This document shows positions 45,701 to 57,402 of a stretch of DNA of 64,000 nucleotides, piece after piece. This DNA is from Colius striatus (taxonomy: Eukaryota > Chordata > Aves > Coliiformes > Coliidae). The notes under the pieces were generated by a model. The model did no database searches and had not been told where the DNA came from. It worked only from the letters and a program-made list of their open reading frames with translations. The stretch's first letter is position 1. The number at the start of each line of letters is the position of its first letter. The stretch covers positions 17,623,895 to 17,687,894 of the forward strand of contig NC_084767.1 in NCBI RefSeq assembly GCF_028858725.1, in the 5' to 3' direction. The translations under genes were made by a program, and so were the position numbers.

Positions 45701-48520
45701 TATAAAGATTTGCTGGGTTTTCCTATAACCTTCAGCAGGTTCAGTGCTAATCCTGCAGTGTTAAGGTAGTTTAACACTCCATTAATTATTTTGGAGGTGG
45801 TCTGGGAACTGTGCATGGTAACGACTGCACTGCTTATTCAATGGGAAGTAACTTTTCAGCACAATGTTAACTTCTGTTAATAAATGCTGTCTGGTCACCA
45901 AGGAGAGACTTTTTCCTCTAAGGAGAGCTAAAGCCTTTTCTTAGTTTGCTTCTGACCCAGAGTTTGCCTCCTCTAATCCTCCTTTCAGTAGGCACAAGGC
46001 AGCACACTGTGAATTACCGAAGCTTGAGCAACGCTCCAGAGGTAGATGAATCCCCAAACATGTAAGATGTTAAACAAGTTCCAATACTTCATCCAAGCTT
46101 CTGCCACTAAGTCACAGGAAGGGATAACATTATGAGTTTGTAATTTATTTCCATATTCTTTAATCATACTTCAGTGGCTGTTTGGTTTATGACCTTTAAA
46201 ACCACCTTAGATTTAGATTGATAAATGGGTGGCAAATAAATTCAGCAAAATAAGCAATTTCAGCCTATGGAAGGTCAGCAGAGGGCTGCGCAATCACGGC
46301 TTCCATTAATATGTTATATTTCAGTCAAAAGCTTTTAAAAGCTGAAGGTTTTCAGAGAGAAAAACTATAGCTTTGATGAATGGATTTCTCCTAATAGCTG
46401 AATGGGAAATGAAATCAAAGTAAGGGAAAAACTGCCTTGTTTCTGCAGCAGACGGTTTTCCTCTGTCATAGGGACAGGACAGTCGAGTGGGCTCAGTAGC
46501 AAGCAAATCACATTTCAACTTGTAAGGTCATTTGAATAGTCTTGTAAATTAGTTAATTGACAGAGATTATTCATAACTATTACCAACATGGGGCTTGAGC
46601 AGAGGAGAGCCACACAGGGTGGGTAAACTAAATAGCCCTCTTTATTAGCAGATCTTAACAGAGAGAGGAGAGAGTGCTCAATAATGTTAACTCTCCATTT
46701 CCCACTGGCAGCTCTTCTAGCAGTGTCAGCCAAGGTCTGAAATGGCCAGGTGGGGGATTAGGCCTCTTTGAAGAGGACAAGTTTGCTAAATTAATTACTT
46801 GCTGCATATTAGCTCAGCTACATTCATAACCACATGCAGGGCTCCCCTCTCTGCAGGGATATAAGAAGTCAAATTAATGGAGAAAACAATGCAAAAGCTT
46901 CTTATGGGACTGAGACAGGGTAGCAGGGGCAGGGCTGAGACTGGCTTTGTGGGAAGCCCTGAGGTTTCTGCTGGCAGACGACCTGCTGTCTCTGGAGCAG
47001 GGAACTGGTTATTAATGCTTGAATTGCCAGTGGTGTTTACGTCTGATTTAGTATCACTTAAGTAAGTGATGTATGATTTCAATTAGGAAGCAAAGATGCT
47101 TACTGCATCTCCATGATATGTTTGGAAAGAGAAAAGTGCTTTGCACAGTCTTTTTGTTTCGGGGGAGGTAAATGGAGCACAGGGTGTCTGTGGGTTGCTT
47201 GCTGAAAAGTTATTTCAATGTCAGCTGGGAAAGCAAACTATGTCCAGTTCATCCTGTGTGTGCCAAAGTCGATGTTAAGTCACTGGGGCACACTTCAGGA
47301 CTCTGGCTGGCACTGGAGTCCATGCAGTGCTCATGTAGTCCACGCAGATGTTGCAATAGCAGTGTGTTTCATATCAAATGAGCTGATATTGGTACTATTA
47401 TCCTTATAAAACAAATGGAAATGGTGGTTGAAAATGTTTTCAGAATCCAGTTGCTACTCTCTCCTCTGTTGAGAGATCAGCCATATCAACTTCCAAACTG
47501 CTGAGCTAGACAAAAGAGAGATAATTTTCCTTCCAAATAAAATGGTGAAGTGCTTACAAACAAACTAAAGTTACCTTGCACTGATTAGAGGGTTAGTTAG
47601 AAAGCCCTGTAAAGCAATAACAGATGTCACTTGACTACTCAGAGAGTGATGCATCACCAATTTTGGCAGCATCATGTTTCTTACCATATCCTACCAAATC
47701 TGGAGGCAGAGCAAGTTTCCTGGAAGAGGAAAACCCCAGCTTTCCTCTGGTAGCTGTGTACCTTTCTCAGTGAGAAGATAGAAGAAAGGCTGTATGGATG
47801 CTGGAGCGAGTGGAGGTGCTGGACATTTGCTGCTTTGCTGCTTGCTGGAGTATTCTCAAAAAGCAGCATCCTTTCTCTCCTGCTGCCTCCTGCCTTGTAT
47901 GTGACCATTCCTGCTTTACCTGTCCATCACTTTCCTGCATTACTCCAGCAACTTCATTCCACCTTAAGGAAGGATTTTCCTCTTAACTTAAGGCAATTTA
48001 TTTACACTGTGTTGAATTCCAACAGAGTGTGAGAGCCCAGCCCTCTACCAATGGATGGGATCAGCTCCTGAGCATTTTGTCCATCCTAAGCCAAGGCAAC
48101 CTTCAGGTTTGGATTCCACAAGCTGCATTTTCAAGTTGAAGGTGAGGATGACAGCAAAGCTCTTCAGATTCATGCACTGTTCAAGCAGTCCTCTAGGCTT
48201 CAGTGAAGCCCTTATAAGATAATAAGAAATTAATGAAACGTGGCAGTCTACACCTCCACTACAGTTTTCATCCAGGGATCTCTGCGTTTCACTAATATTT
48301 ATTAACTGAATCTCACCATAGTCCGGCAGGGTTTGAGATTTGTTTTAGATCCAAGGAACTCTCAGCAAAGCACCCATGACAGGGTTAGAGTAAAACCCCA
48401 ACTCCTGCTTTCACCTACTGATGATTATGTGAGTATGTGGGCACCTCATTTCAGGCTCCTCACACCCATTGCCATCCCTAGAGTGCTACAGGGTTTGCAC
48501 TTTAAGTGTACCTCTGCCTT
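39776..48520. other. Intergenic, no gene recognised
   Basis: About 8.7 kb of mostly AT-rich unique sequence. No open frame here shows recognisable protein features, and no transposon family is clear. A brief CpG cluster at about 40285-40320 (cacg, gcgac, tcgcga) stands out from the CpG-poor surroundings. Confidence 0.55.
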
Positions 48521-48524
48521 CAAC

Positions 48525-48915
48525 ACTACAGGAAGGAAAGGAAAGCTTAGGTACCTAAGGAAGGTGAAGAAGAAGGAACTCAGCAATATTAATTGCAGTT
48601 GTAAGTAGAGATAGGTACTGTGGAAGGATAAAGCAGGTGCTGAAATGGAGGACAAGATAAAAAATGATGTCCCACTTCTCAGCTTTCCTGGAGCAGATGG
48701 AGGGAAGTGATGCATTTTGGGACAGAAAGCTACGGATGAGAAAGGGTGGGAGAGCAAGTGGAAGCGTTTAGGAAAGGACAGAGCTGAGTGGGAAAGGAAT
48801 GGCAAAGGCAGGAGATGGAAGGTGACAAGAAACAGGGGTAGAAAAAGGCTATTCAAAGAAGGATAAAAATAAGGGGCTGGGAAAATGAGAGGTACTGGGA
48901 AAGGTTAGAAAACAT
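48525..48915. repeat. Purine-rich tract
   Basis: Nearly 400 bp in which the + strand is dominated by A and G with short gga/aag blocks. The strand bias suppresses stop codons on the complementary strand, which explains a 136-codon minus-strand frame rich in Ser, Phe and Leu (48856-48446) that is not a gene. Confidence 0.6.
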
Positions 48916-51900
48916 CTACAAGTGTCCATGTGCCCTTCTGTCTGTAGGATGGCTGTGGCTGAGTCACTCCCATTTCCTCTTTTTACAGAGGTGTGTTTTT
49001 TCCAGCTAGGTGAAGTGTGGTGTCATTTCCATTTGTAGCTGACTGAGATCACCTGGCACCTGGAGCTGTACTGCCCTACTTCATCACTTGGAGCTCCAGG
49101 CAGGGCAACACCTTGGCCCTAGCAATGCCCCTTGCTGAAAAACAGACCCTTATACTATCCACTTGAAAAGATATGCTAAAGAAAATTTCTGCTATGGTTG
49201 ATGCAAGTACATATCTGTCATGTATTGTAGGTAGCAATGAATGTGAAGGAAAAAGTCCATCATTTCTCAGGTTATTGGATCTGTCTGTGCAGCCCACAGA
49301 TACGAGGCAGTAGACATTCTGTGTTTGCTTCAAAAATCAGAATAATCAGGATAATCCCAACCCACAGGCTGTCTCCCTTTCACAGAGATTTCATATCCTT
49401 TGTTGCTTTTTTAAAAAGAAATTGGACAACTAGACTCAAAAATACCATTTTTTTCTCTGTGCTTCCTAAGCAATATTTGAAAGGAAGCTCCTTCTGTACT
49501 TGTACCAATTTAATTTAAAACTATTTCTTTAGATCTGAGATATTAAGGAACTACACGTCTTTCACCCATAGGTAGTAGCATCCATGCAGAGGAAAGGATG
49601 TTTGAAATTACCTGAGTGACTCCACTCCAGCCCTTTTTGAATCTGATACCTGTGTTTCATATGATGGTGGATAGCAGATGCTGTAAGAGCCCCATCATAG
49701 GCAGATTTAGAGATAATCTACTTCTGCCTCTCAATATCTGATCCTAATCCCTAATAGTCTGCAAGTGTCTTAGCCCTAGAAAAGCCAAGGTTTGATGTTC
49801 TTTGCAGTATTTTCTCCTGTTATTAATTATAAACCTCAGTCTATTTGTTAATGTTCAGTTAAATTTCTGCACTTTCAGCTTGAGTCCTTGAACAAACACT
49901 CTTACCAGCAGGTTAAACTAGGACTAGTATTGTAATGTCTTTGCCTACTAAAATTAGATTTCCTATATATTATTTACAGTTGTTTACTGTCTTCCTGCTG
50001 TTATAAAGACAACAGCTTTGCGACTTTTCCTCAAAAATCTGTTGCTAGCTTGCCATGCCATCTCTTCATACAACTCCCTGTCAGCACAGGGGTGTTCCCC
50101 ATGCAACGTGTTGAAAGCCAGGAAGGATTTACATCTGCAGAGTGTCACTTGCCACTGAGGTTACTTTTATTAAAATCAGTTCTTATAATGGCTACTTCAT
50201 GTGGGTTGTTTGTGCATTGTTTCCTTTTCTTTTTGCAGTACCTCATCCTCTTTTGGTGATTTCTGCTGAGGGAGGCTGGATCTCAAAGGAATTAAGAGAT
50301 TTGGGGTCACTTTGAGCTGTTCCTCTCCCCTAGAGCAAGGTGAGTCCCCGTGATCAAAGCAAGCAGTGGCAGTGACAGAAGACCACCTGGCCATATCTCT
50401 CCTTTTGTAGCCCCAGGGCACTGGCAGCATGCACCTTGTTACTTCTCAAAGATGCAGGAGAAAGAAGAATTTCAAAGCACCGAAGGGGATCCTGCCATGA
50501 GAAGCCTAAAGGAGGACATACGGCTTGAGTTAGTGTAAAATTGCTCTTTCAAAGGAATGGAGTGAGTGAGAGAAGGTGTTTGGTTTCTGTAAAGGAAACA
50601 AGGTGTTTGAGCAAAACCCGGTAGTTCCTGAGGGATAGGACCTAGCCAAGCCTCTCCATCTTTGGGGCATATTCGTCATTCAACCTGGGACATTTATGAC
50701 ACTCAAATCTCGCAGCTGCACATGTCTGCGGTGCCCATAGTGATGCAGATGCCCCTTGGCACAGCAGCAGGGCTGGAGGCTAGGGCTGGCTCCTCCTTTC
50801 CCCGCTGTAGACTGGAGAGCAGCTTTTTAGGGCACAATTTCAGGCATATTTGATCCACCAGGTACCTTATGTGTTACCTAAGATGCACCTGTACACGTCC
50901 ATGTGTGAAAAAAGGGTAATTTATTTAAATTTATGGTGGCTAACGGGCTTATCTAACTACAGTTAAAATAACTTGCTGAATTATTCATGTGATATTTGGA
51001 ATCATGATTGTGGGAACAAATTAGCTGACTGAAAACTGGAGACTGATGTTGCTCATTAATAATGCATAGAGGGAGGCTGGGTGCTTGGCGAGCAGGCGGC
51101 CTGGCTCCAAGCATACAAATTGGGGTGTTTCCATGTTACAAACGTTCTTCCTGGGCAGTGATCGTGTGGGAAAGTATCACTAGGTCTCCTGCTGGCTGAG
51201 TGGTTGGATGTGACTGTGGAAGCAGGAGTCGGTGGTCAGGTATTCTGTGCCTGGTGCTCAGGGTACTTCTGAGCTGAAGGACCATGCCCCAGGCAAATGT
51301 GTGGCCATCCCATGGAGAATTTATGTTTTTTATAATGTCACCCGCAACAGCCCAAATGTTGCCAGCTTTACTTGTGCAAGCAATTCCAGCAAAGACTTTT
51401 TGATGCCAGAGTTTCCTTTCAAAGATAAAGTAGTAGCGTAGGTCACTTGGTATTTATCAGACTTATACTTCCCATCTTTTTAGATCTTGTTTAAAAAGTC
51501 AGATAATATGGTGGATGTGCAAAGAAAGCAGCTTCATCACCTGGAGATCACCTGCATTGCTCTACACAGAAATCACTTCTTGCAGCACCAAAGAACCAGA
51601 AGATGTTAATGTGGACTCGGGCTCACATTAGCTCTGAGGATTTGCCAGATGGTTTGGTGTGCCATCAGATAAGGATGATATAATACAAACAGGGCACGAC
51701 TTGGATAATGAGGGGCTATATGTGAAGTGACATGATTGCTTGATTAAGATAATAGTTGAAGCATGTGGAGAAGGAAATTATAATTTATATATTGCTGATT
51801 ATGAGGTTTATTTTAAGGACATAATTTAAAGATTGTCAAAATCAGAAAGAAAGATTCTGAGCAAAGAGAAGTCATCAAAAGAAAAAAGAGAAATTGCTAT

Positions 51901-52056
51901 TCAACAATAAACGTCTGAGTCCGAGCAAGAGGTGGGCAGCAAAGGGTAGAGGTGCTGGAGAAGAGAGCAACAAGAGCTCCTGTTCTTAAGCAAGGAACAG
52001 TACCAGGAGCCAAACACCCACTGAGATCAGGAAGGGTACAGTATGTATCTACCCTA
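48916..52056. other. Intergenic, no gene recognised
   Basis: About 3.1 kb of unique sequence, no gene or repeat family recognised. An AT-rich stretch at 50930-51065 with 'attattcatgtgata' and 'tcattaataatgcat' could be a regulatory element. Confidence 0.5.
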
Positions 52057-52862
52057 TCACAGAATCACAGAGTTCCAGAATGGTGAGAGTGGAAGGGACC
52101 TCCAGAGCTCATCCAGTCCAATCCCCTGCTAAAGCAGGTTCACCTCAATCAAGTTGCACAGAAACACATTCAGGCGGGTTTGGAAAGCTCTAGAGAAGGA
52201 GACTCCACATCTTCCCTTGGCAGCCTGTGCCAGGGCTCCCTCACCTGAACAGCAAAGGAGTTTTTCCTCGTGTTCAAGTGAAAATTCCTGTGTTCCATCT
52301 TGTTCACATTACCCCTTGTCCTGTCACTGGCCAGTACAGGAAAAAGACTGGTCCCACCTTCTTGACACTCTTCAGGTATTTATCAACATTGATAAGGTTC
52401 CTCTTCAGTCTTCTCAGCTAAACAGCCCCAGGTCTCACAGCCTTTCCTCATCAGAGAGATGTTCCAGTCCCCTGATCATCTTAGTAGCCCTCTGCTGTTC
52501 CCTGTCTCTTCTGAGCTGAGGAGCCCAGAATTGGAGACAGTACTCCAGATGTGGACTTACCAGGGCAGAGCAGACTGGGAGAGGAACCTCCTTTGAGCTG
52601 TTGGCCACACTCCTCTTGATGCACCCGAGGATGTCATTGGCCTTCTTGGCCACGAGGGCACACTGCTGGCTCATGTTTACTTTGCTGTCAGCCAGGGCCC
52701 CCAGGTCCCTCTCTGGGAGCTGCTCTTCAGCAGCACTAGTGCATGGAGTTGTTCCTCCCGAGGTGCAGGACTCTGCACTTTCCATTGTTGAATCCCATGA
52801 TGTTCCTCTCTGCCCAAGTCTCAAGCCAGTCAAGATCTTGCTGAAGATCTCCCTCATCCTTT
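52057..52862 (-). mobile_element. CR1 LINE, 5'-truncated, antisense, about 0.8 kb
   Basis: The longest transposon copy in the window. On the + strand it begins with complemented tail units (tcacagaatcacagagttcc), followed by 'gaagggacctccagagctca' and CR1 3' sequence, and continues into the end of ORF2. It is truncated at about 52862, so it lacks the endonuclease and most of the reverse transcriptase and cannot move itself. Confidence 0.95.
52435..52857 (-). pseudogene. CR1 ORF2 (reverse transcriptase) C-terminal remnant
   Basis: A 140-codon open frame inside the CR1 copy. Residues such as LGALADSKVNMSQQCALVA, ANDILGCI, LVSPHLEYCLQFWAP and ATKMIRGLEHLSDEERL are typical of the region after the reverse-transcriptase catalytic domain in CR1 ORF2. 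The catalytic YXDD region is not included. It is a dead fragment, though its frame is still open over this stretch, hinting at moderate age. Confidence 0.9.
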
Positions 52863-55800
52863 AAGAGTAGATGCTGCTGGATGCATGATGGCTCCTGCCA
52901 CCAGCTCTACCAGCCACCCTCCTGGCTGTTGCTGAGGATTGGTATCTGAGCTGGTGTGTTGGCTCTGAGTCTCACTGTGTGTTTTAAGCCATTTATGCAA
53001 AGTCATACATCTTCAGCTGTTGACAGAGATCTGGAAAAATTAATTCTCCATTATCTGGGGGAAGTCCTGGTCTTTTCAAATCAGGCCAAAACATCTAGTG
53101 TGGATGTAACTGCAATCAGATTTTAGCACCTGGGTGATGCTTTGGTGATGATGAATGTTGTTATGGGTGGTGGGAGACCAGGGAAGGGAATGGGCAGGGT
53201 GTTGGCATGGCCCATAACCATCTGCATCAGCTGATAGGCATCCCTGTGTCTCTAGTGTCAGGAATGTGTGAGGACTTTCTTCAAGGCAGCCAGTTTTCTG
53301 CTTGCATTGCCAATTTGTTCATCTGCAGTGTTTTTAATGTGATTAATGTGGAGGGTTTTGCAAACTGATCAAGACAGACCTGGCCTGCCTGTAATTTCAG
53401 CTCAATTACAGTGATGTTCAATTTCAAACATACCTTTGATATGGGAAAAGAAAAGGCTAATTTAGCATATTGCACAGACTTTGGGTGAAGTGGAGGTGAT
53501 ACTGACTATTGATCAAATACATACACAGGTAGCAATATTGTGGGATAGTGATAAATATTTCTATGAAGAACAGGTCGATTTATATTGTTACCTCTCTGTA
53601 CCTTAACTCCTAATACATTTAATTAGAACTGTTCAAGGCATGCTTTCAGCTTTCTTCCATTGTAATCTCACTATGAATAAAAAGTTTATTTGCTTCTCTG
53701 GTTGATGTGTGGGAAATAATGATATGACATGTAAGCTCACAACTTGCACAGCCGTCATCAAAATGCCACGGTGAATGAAACTACCCATGTGTTATGACCT
53801 TGATGCACAATTTAAATAGATGATTTTTCAAGCCAAATAAAACCTTTCACATTAGGCAGTAGATGAGCCACTTGTATGTGCTACAAATGCTGCTCCCCCC
53901 TTTCCTAATTAATAATACAAAATACTGGTGGAATAGATTTATGCTTGTCAGCAGGGCAGTTAACTGTCATGCCACTGATGAGTCAATGGCTTGTTGTATC
54001 ATAAGTGCTGATAATATCCAGATCTGGGCTGGGCACTAAGCTGTGATATGGCAATTTAGTTTTCACACACCATTTAGTTATGCTTTTATTTCAGAATAAT
54101 CTCTGGGTTTTTTTTCCGTTTTATTTCAGTTCTAATGCAATAGGCTCAACAGTGACCCAGGTCACAGTGTGAGAACTTGTTGTCACAGGATGAACTTCAG
54201 CTGTGACTCTTCTGGCAGATTTTGGAGAGGAGGATGCCTGACAGTGCAGAGGGAACAGCTAGCTCATGGGCCCACTAGTAGGCAGAGATTAGAACTAAAG
54301 ATCAAAGTCCATGGCTGCAGGGATCCTAAAAGAAACAGGGAAACACTGCCATGGGTAACTGAGGCTGCCTTTCCGTAGCAGCAACAAATTCAAAAATTCA
54401 AATTAATTGCAAAAGGAAGAAGTGTCCTGTTCCCAACCACCTGTTTGTTTAGAGCAAGGCACTTAGGCTGATATTGTATCACTAGAGGGTTATTACTACT
54501 CCATGTAATTCAAGGTGGAATTTAAGAGGAGTTTAGGTAGTGCAGGAAGGGCTCGGGTCAAAGCTTGTCAGAGATATAGCCACATTTGACTGAAAAAAGG
54601 ATGGAAATTTCTCTTCATTAACCCACAGACAGTCTTCAAGATAGAGGCTTGAGTGGTCTGTTACTTTGGAGCTCCTCAGCAAAGACTCTCCTTTAGCAAA
54701 ATACATGAATGTAAATGACCAAAGATCTTCTCTGGGCAACCACCAGCTGTATTTGGGTTTTCATGCACTTGTCCTGGGCTTTGTGGTACTTCTCTGGTAC
54801 TTTTCCTTCCCCTGAGGTCTGGCACACTGGGAATTTCCTTTTGGTTGATAACATCTTCACCTTTATTTATGTCAGCAAGCTTCACTTGGATTCCTGATTA
54901 ACCTAATTTGTTTTAAAGCTGACCACAGATCTTGGGATGCTGCTGTACCTACGGTACATGAGCATTTAGTTCATAGTGTTTGAGTTTAGGGAGCGTGATA
55001 GGTTTAGGAGGTGATGGAGTTTGCTTCCTCATAAAGCTCTCACCCACCTTCATGAGCCTGCAGAGACACTTTAGTCAAACGGTCGTTGCAAGCTGAATTT
55101 CAAAGCCTTTTGTGCAGCAAAAGTTTTTTCCCTGCAGGCACAGAAATGCTCAATACTGTGCAGACCAGAAGTACCCTGAACCCTTTTTAGCCTTGCTCTG
55201 TTGACATTTCAGTAGAGTTGAGTTGAATGAATTCATCTGGGGAAGAAAATCTTATAACCCTGCACCCACCCTCTCACGTGAGCTTCCCAAAGTTAGCAGG
55301 CAAATGTCACTCAGGAACTTGTACCTAAGATAGATCTAAGTGTTGCTTTTTCAGGAAGTAAAATGACAAGCAGGAAAACCAGTCTGCAAATATTAACATA
55401 ACTTTAAAATGTTTTCTTCAGGAAATTGATAACTATTAAATTAAATGTGCCTTTTCTCACATGGAATAAACAGCTTTCCTGGTGCTATCTCAAAGCTCTG
55501 TCAGACTGACCCTGAAAGGTAGAAAAAGATCTCCTGTGCATGTGGGATGGAGATGCCTGCAGAAGAGTGGAGGGCTCTCTGTCCAACAGCTCTTCTATTT
55601 TATCACTCATGGTGATGTTATACTGAATTCACAAGGAGTCTTTAGTTCTGCTGCTGCAAATCTCAAAGCTTTTTAAAAAATTCAGCCTGATTGATCTTTG
55701 TGCTTGTGAACATCCTACACCAAGGAAAAGTTTTAGTCCATCTGGAGCAGGATCTGGAAATTCATTGAAAAATAAGACCTAGTAAAATTAAAATGTACAA

Positions 55801-57335
55801 GGATCATTACTCTAGTTTGGTGATGGGAGGTGGAAGGTAGCTGACTGCTTTCTGAAAAGTCTGCTTTGAGAAGGATGTATCTGACACCCAATTTTTGATC
55901 GAGTTCCACACACCGTTCCTCCTGTTTGCTAGTGGGTCACTGTGGTACTCAGAGTGTTTTCCTGGCAGCACTTCCACACATTTGACTTTTAAATCAAAGT
56001 AGGATTAAAGCAATAGCACATGGCTGCATGCTTAAATGTGTGAAAGAAATTTCATTTTATATTCTTTAACCCTGTGATAATGGGCTCTGGGTGAAAACTT
56101 TCACTGGCAATTCCAGATCCTGGTTTAGCTGTTGGGTTTGCAGGACTCACCCGTCCCACCTGGCTGGCTGCTGGTGGCTTCCACATAAGTTCACGTGGCC
56201 ATAGGGCCGCATTGCTGGCAGCAGAGGCTGTGCAAGCCTTTGTGTCCAGAGTAGTGGCTTCTATGGCCAGTTCAGTGAATATCTGTCCCCACCACACTGG
56301 GTTGTTTTTTTTTTTTCTTAAACATCTTAATTCAGAGTCCTTGTTGATTTCTGCTGCCAATGTCCCCCTATGCAGGGAAGTCTACCTTTGTGTGAAAATG
56401 GGCTTTAATATTACTATGATTATAGCCTAATGCAAGTTTCTCATAGGGCATGACCCTAGTTTGAGGATTTATTTTATAGAAGGAAACTAAGTGGGTTAAA
56501 TTGAAAGCAACCCAATGCTCAAATGTCAATGCACTGTGGAATTTAATCAAAATAAGTAGCCAGTCAGTATGAGTTTTGAGTTATGTTATTTGGGCAGAGG
56601 AAGTAGAAAGTTTTCTTACTTGTTTAGTCCTTGTTCTTAATTTTGCATATTGAAAATTTTGGACAATTGTCTGCATGATTCATATTGAATTTTATGAATT
56701 ACGGACTAGGTAAATTTTGGAGCATGCAACGAAATGGGCAGACAATGCCAGACACACATTTTACTGGTCATCCTCTTGTATTTGCCAGGAAGTCTGCAGG
56801 GGTGGAGAGCTCCCCCATCTGCCACTGCAGCAAAGCTGAAGATTTTTGTATTGTTTTTGCTCTTGCCAATGCACTGCAGCCTGTTTGGAATGGAAAAGTT
56901 TGCAAAGGTCACTTATTTTCAGAGCAGGTTATTTCTGATATATTTTCTGAAGACTAACTGATAACTGCAAGAAAATTAATTGAAAAAATATAAAAATTAG
57001 TAATTAAATTAGTTACAAGACCTGAAATATTTAAAGTTTCTGTTAATATGTCTAAAAGCAATAGAAATCTCATATAAATTTTGAAACGAGGAGAGGGAAA
57101 CAAATCTTTTGATACTAACTGCAGAGTATTTGGGTGAAGAGGATGCTGGAAAAGAGAATCTTGTGTATGTTCTGACACTGTGATACCTAACCCACTCCTC
57201 TGTAATAATAACGGTTTATTCTAGGTACAGTGGCAGCAGATTTTGCTGGAGATACTTTTGACCATTTCTTTATCCCAGTGCTGGAGCAAATGGCCTGTTC
57301 AAGGCAGGCATCTGGCACATTGCTCTCCACAGAGG
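52863..57335. other. Intergenic, no gene recognised
   Basis: About 4.5 kb of unique AT-rich sequence. None of its short open frames looks like a known protein. No repeat family recognised. Confidence 0.55.
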
Positions 57336-57337
57336 AA

Positions 57338-57402
57338 GCTGTGGTTGGACTTGATGATCTTGAAGGTCTTTCCCAACCAAAATGATTCTATGATTCTATG
57401 AC
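57338..57402 (+). mobile_element. CR1 LINE 3' scrap
   Basis: Sense-strand CR1 end: gaagctgtggttggacttga, then 'gatcttgaaggtct', 'cccaaccaaaatgattctat' and two tail units (gattctatgattctatgac). The 5' limit is uncertain; sequence back to about 57230 may also belong. Confidence 0.9.

Noticed and set aside
48446-48856. A 136-codon minus-strand frame rich in Ser, Phe, Leu and Pro
   Set aside because: Explained by the purine-rich + strand, which removes stop codons from its pyrimidine-rich complement.
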